Source: Verrucomicrobiia bacterium DG1235 (GTDB taxonomy: Bacteria; Verrucomicrobiota; Verrucomicrobiia; Opitutales; Opitutaceae). From it: a stretch of DNA of 64,000 nt. A program made the translations under genes and the position numbers. Below the pieces are notes generated by a model, which worked only from the letters and a program-made list of their open reading frames with translations, did no database searches and was not told the DNA's origin. Below are positions 57,240-64,000 of this stretch, piece by piece (position 1 is the first letter of the stretch; every line of letters starts with the position of its first letter). The stretch is from NCBI GenBank assembly GCA_000155695.1, contig DS990592.1:2651973-2715972 (forward strand). Direction: 5' to 3'.

Positions 57240-58115
57240 ATGGCAAGCTACCTAATACACCACAAGACGAGCTACGCCTACCGGTACCCTGTCACCTCTT
57301 CGCATCACACCGCGATTTTCAAGCCACAGGACAACGATACTCAGTCCTGCTCCCGTTACTCTTTGGACGTCAGCCCTGAGCACTCGGATATGATTGAGAG
57401 AAAGGACTACTTCGGAAACACAGTACAACTCTTCTCTATCCAAGAACTACATGAAAAACTTGTCGTCGAAGCCCAAAGCAGAGTCGAAACCAACACCGTT
57501 CCCGTAGATCTCCAAACTCTGAATACGCCGACAGACGAAATCCGAACCGCCCTCACTGACATCACACGAACCGACTTGATCGACGCCAAAGAATTCCTCT
57601 ACGAAACGGAATACACGCCCAAGACCGACGAGATCATTGCATTCGGAGAGCGCTTCTTCGGAGGTGATGCCCCTATCGGACCCGCCCTACTCGCTTTGCT
57701 AGCCGCATTTAAGGAGGAGTTCGAATTCGATCCGGAGGCCACCGATATCCATACGCCGATAACCGAGACGCTCGCCAACAAACGAGGCGTCTGCCAAGAC
57801 TTCGCTCAGCTCATGATCGGCACGCTACGCGCTCAAGGTCTAGCTGCGTGTTACGCCAGTGGATACATCCTTACCATGCCTCCGCCCGGCACTCCTCGCC
57901 TAATCGGAGCCGACGCATCACACGCTTGGGTCAGCGTCTTCGTACCTGAGCACGGTTGGATTGATGTCGATCCGACAAACAATATCGTATGCGGAGACCA
58001 GCACGTAACCGTCGCCTACGGTCGCGACTTCTCCGATGTCAGCATGCTCAGCGGAGCCGTCACCGGAGGCGGCGAGCACACGGTAAACGTAGAGGTCACC
58101 ATGCAGCCCGTGTAA
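57240..58115 (+). CDS. Transglutaminase-like cysteine protease family protein
   Basis: A 291-residue protein with the bacterial transglutaminase N-terminal domain (SYLIHHKTSYAYRYPV, YFGNTVQLFSI) and a papain-like core. Its triad reads Cys185 (RGVCQDFAQLM), His228 (DASHAWVSVFVP) and Asp244 (IDVDPTNN). No signal peptide is seen, so it acts in the cytoplasm. Relatives in this context are predicted peptidases or isopeptidases that process the product of the ATP-grasp ligases. It closes the cassette and is followed by the terminator at 58146-58178. Confidence 0.92.
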   Translation: MASYLIHHKTSYAYRYPVTSSHHTAIFKPQDNDTQSCSRYSLDVSPEHSDMIERKDYFGNTVQLFSIQELHEKLVVEAQSRVETNTVPVDLQTLNTPTDEIRTALTDITRTDLIDAKEFLYETEYTPKTDEIIAFGERFFGGDAPIGPALLALLAAFKEEFEFDPEATDIHTPITETLANKRGVCQDFAQLMIGTLRAQGLAACYASGYILTMPPPGTPRLIGADASHAWVSVFVPEHGWIDVDPTNNIVCGDQHVTVAYGRDFSDVSMLSGAVTGGGEHTVNVEVTMQPV

Positions 58116-58145
58116 GCCCATTCAGCACACGCTTTTAAAACAAAA

Positions 58146-58178
58146 AAAGGCCGTATCCCTTATCGGGATACGGCCTTT
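58146..58178. terminator. Perfect bidirectional terminator between the cassette and rpoC
   Basis: A 14-bp perfect stem (58146-58159 with 58165-58178, five-base loop), A-rich before and T-rich after. It can stop the cassette transcript on the plus strand and the rpoBC transcript on the minus strand. Confidence 0.92.
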
Positions 58179-58200
58179 GTTTTAAATTAACTTTCCTAGC

Positions 58201-62349
<4,149 letters not shown>

Positions 62350-62380
62350 TATATTATAAAATCCTCAGTCGGTTGGTTGA

Positions 62381-64000
62381 TTACTTGTAGTCGAGTTCGC
62401 TTTGGCGGCCGAGTTTCACGTCGAGACCAAGGGATTGGATTTCCTTGATCAAAACGTTGAACGATTCCGGCGTTCCGGCCTGCAGAGTGGAATCACCCTT
62501 GACCAGAGACTCATAGATTTTCGTACGACCTTGAACGTCGTCGGACTTGACCGTGAGAAGCTCCTGCAGCGTGTAAGCCGCTCCGTATGCTTCCAGGGCC
62601 CAAACTTCCATTTCCCCGAAACGCTGGCCACCATACTGTGCCTTACCACCGAGTGGCTGCTGCGTGACGAGCGAATAAGGTCCAACCGCACGAGCGTGGA
62701 TCTTATGGGATACCAAGTGATTCAGCTTGAGCATGTACACCCAGCCAACAACCACCTCGTTGTCCAGCTGTTCGCCAGTTCGACCGTCGAAGAGCTTGCT
62801 CTTTCCAGTGGTCGGAAGACCCGCATCGGCCAAGTGCTGACGCACAACCTTTTCCGGGATACCATCGAAGACTGGAGTCGAAACCTTCATGCCGAGCATC
62901 TTACACGCCCAACCCATATGGGTTTCGAGGACCTGACCAACGTTCATTCGAGAAGGTACGCCAAGTGGGTTCAAACAGATCTGAATCGGAGTGCCATCTG
63001 GAAGATAAGGCATGTCCTCTTCGGGTACGATCTTGGCGACGACACCCTTATTACCGTGGCGTCCCGCCATCTTGTCACCGACCTTGAGCTTTTCCTTGGT
63101 GGCGACGTAGACCTTAACCTGCTTGATTACGCCAGTTCCTGCATCTTCACCGGATTCGATGTTAGCAGTCTTGCGCTCGCGGTCGGACTCGAGCTCGTCG
63201 AACTTGCTCTGGTAGGAGCCGATGATCTCCATGATCTTGATACGAACCGGAGAAGGATCGATTTCAACATGCTTTGAAACCGCTGCGAGCTTGCGAAGAA
63301 GCGTCTTGGTGATCTTGCGGTTCGCTGGAATGATGATCTCGCCATTCTGCCCATTGACCACGTCGAGAGGGATCTTCTCGCCAAGCAGGATATTGGAAAG
63401 CGCCTCAGTCAGACCTTCGCGCAGCTTATCCATCTGCGTCTTGTAGTCTTCGTTGATTTGCTTCACCTGACGGCGACGATCCGATGGGCTAAGGCGTTCG
63501 CGCTCGTAGTCGAGGCGGCTGGAAACCTTCACGTCCATTACGATGCCGTCGACACCGGATGGTACGATGAGAGAAGTGTCCTTAACGTCGGCAGCCTTTT
63601 CACCGAAGATCGCGCGAAGGAGCTTTTCTTCCGGAGCGAGCTCAGTTTCAGACTTAGGAGTGATTTTACCGACGAGAATGTCGCCTGGCTTCACTTCCGC
63701 GCCGATACGAATAACGCCGTCGTGGTTAAGGTGCTTGAGCGCTTCCTCACCCACGTTTGGAATATCGCGAGTGATTTCTTCCGGACCGAGCTTGGTGTCA
63801 CGAGCGGTGACTTCGAACTCGGAAATGTGGATAGACGTGTAGATGTCGTCCTTGAGAACCTTCTCGGAAATCAGGATCGCATCTTCGAAGTTGTAACCGT
63901 TCCACGGCATGAACGCTAAGAGGATGTTCTTACCGATCGCCAACTCGCCGTCCTGCGTACAAGGGCCATCGGCGATGATTTGGTCGGCCTTGATCGGCTG
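62381..64000 (-). CDS. rpoB: DNA-directed RNA polymerase subunit beta (N-terminus beyond window edge)
   Basis: The C-terminal 539 codons of beta; the frame is open to the right edge at 64000 without a start. Signatures are [91 protein letters not shown]-type and the C-terminal [13 protein letters not shown]-type segment. The rifampicin-binding region lies outside the window. It is co-transcribed with rpoC. Confidence 0.97.
   Translation of the reverse strand, partial: QPIKADQIIADGPCTQDGELAIGKNILLAFMPWNGYNFEDAILISEKVLKDDIYTSIHISEFEVTARDTKLGPEEITRDIPNVGEEALKHLNHDGVIRIGAEVKPGDILVGKITPKSETELAPEEKLLRAIFGEKAADVKDTSLIVPSGVDGIVMDVKVSSRLDYERERLSPSDRRRQVKQINEDYKTQMDKLREGLTEALSNILLGEKIPLDVVNGQNGEIIIPANRKITKTLLRKLAAVSKHVEIDPSPVRIKIMEIIGSYQSKFDELESDRERKTANIESGEDAGTGVIKQVKVYVATKEKLKVGDKMAGRHGNKGVVAKIVPEEDMPYLPDGTPIQICLNPLGVPSRMNVGQVLETHMGWACKMLGMKVSTPVFDGIPEKVVRQHLADAGLPTTGKSKLFDGRTGEQLDNEVVVGWVYMLKLNHLVSHKIHARAVGPYSLVTQQPLGGKAQYGGQRFGEMEVWALEAYGAAYTLQELLTVKSDDVQGRTKIYESLVKGDSTLQAGTPESFNVLIKEIQSLGLDVKLGRQSELDYK

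Noticed and set aside
62402-63277. 291-codon open frame opposite rpoB
   Set aside because: Shadow of the beta subunit.

Overview
The window looks like a chromosomal stretch from a member of the Verrucomicrobiota, most likely the Opitutia/Puniceicoccales-Pelagicoccus side. That placement is inferred from overall gene content (a PL9-like beta-helix lyase, a large Sel1-repeat protein, calcium-loop surface proteins, tailed ribosomal proteins) and not from a marker search. No rRNA, tRNA, CRISPR array, insertion sequence or phage gene was recognised. Coding density is high. Both ends cut a gene: an NfeD-type membrane protease at the left edge and rpoB at the right edge.

Region 1 (1-20.9 kb) is mixed housekeeping and accessory DNA. 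It holds nfeD, an aldose-epimerase-like gene, a small conserved gene, nadC-birA followed by a broken short-chain dehydrogenase, a secreted S9 peptidase, a flavin-type oxidase, a soluble PAS sensor with a degenerate chemoreceptor domain, a 913-residue Sel1-repeat protein, dprA and a secreted parallel-beta-helix lyase. Then come nnr (NAD(P)HX repair) and pdxJ-acpS. A pair of exported repeat proteins on the opposite strand sits between nnr and acpS.

Region 2 (21-28.9 kb) is central metabolism on the minus strand: gltA with a good promoter and a palindrome, a partial histidine cluster hisD-hisC-hisB-hisH, a secreted protein of unknown role, guaA and a zinc-ribbon membrane peptide.

Region 3 (29-46.5 kb) is one co-directional ribosomal block: rpsL-rpsG-fusA-rpsJ, then the S10, spc and alpha clusters with secY and rpoA, ending at rplQ and a strong hairpin terminator. 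tuf, rpmD, rpmJ, adk, map and infA are not in it. Several ribosomal proteins carry unusual tails, above all S5, which has a GGNRGP-repeat N-terminus.

Region 4 (46.9-58.1 kb) lies on the plus strand between the str and rpoBC operons. It contains a GntP-family permease and then a tight five-gene cassette: circularly permuted ATP-grasp, alpha-E protein, transglutaminase-DUF2126 giant, an ATP-grasp/alpha-E fusion, and a second transglutaminase. This is the best candidate for a poorly understood system. The families point to ATP-dependent amide or peptide bond formation plus cysteine-protease or transglutaminase chemistry, but no product or substrate can be read from the sequence. A perfect 14-bp-stem terminator separates it from rpoC-rpoB (58.2-64 kb, minus strand).
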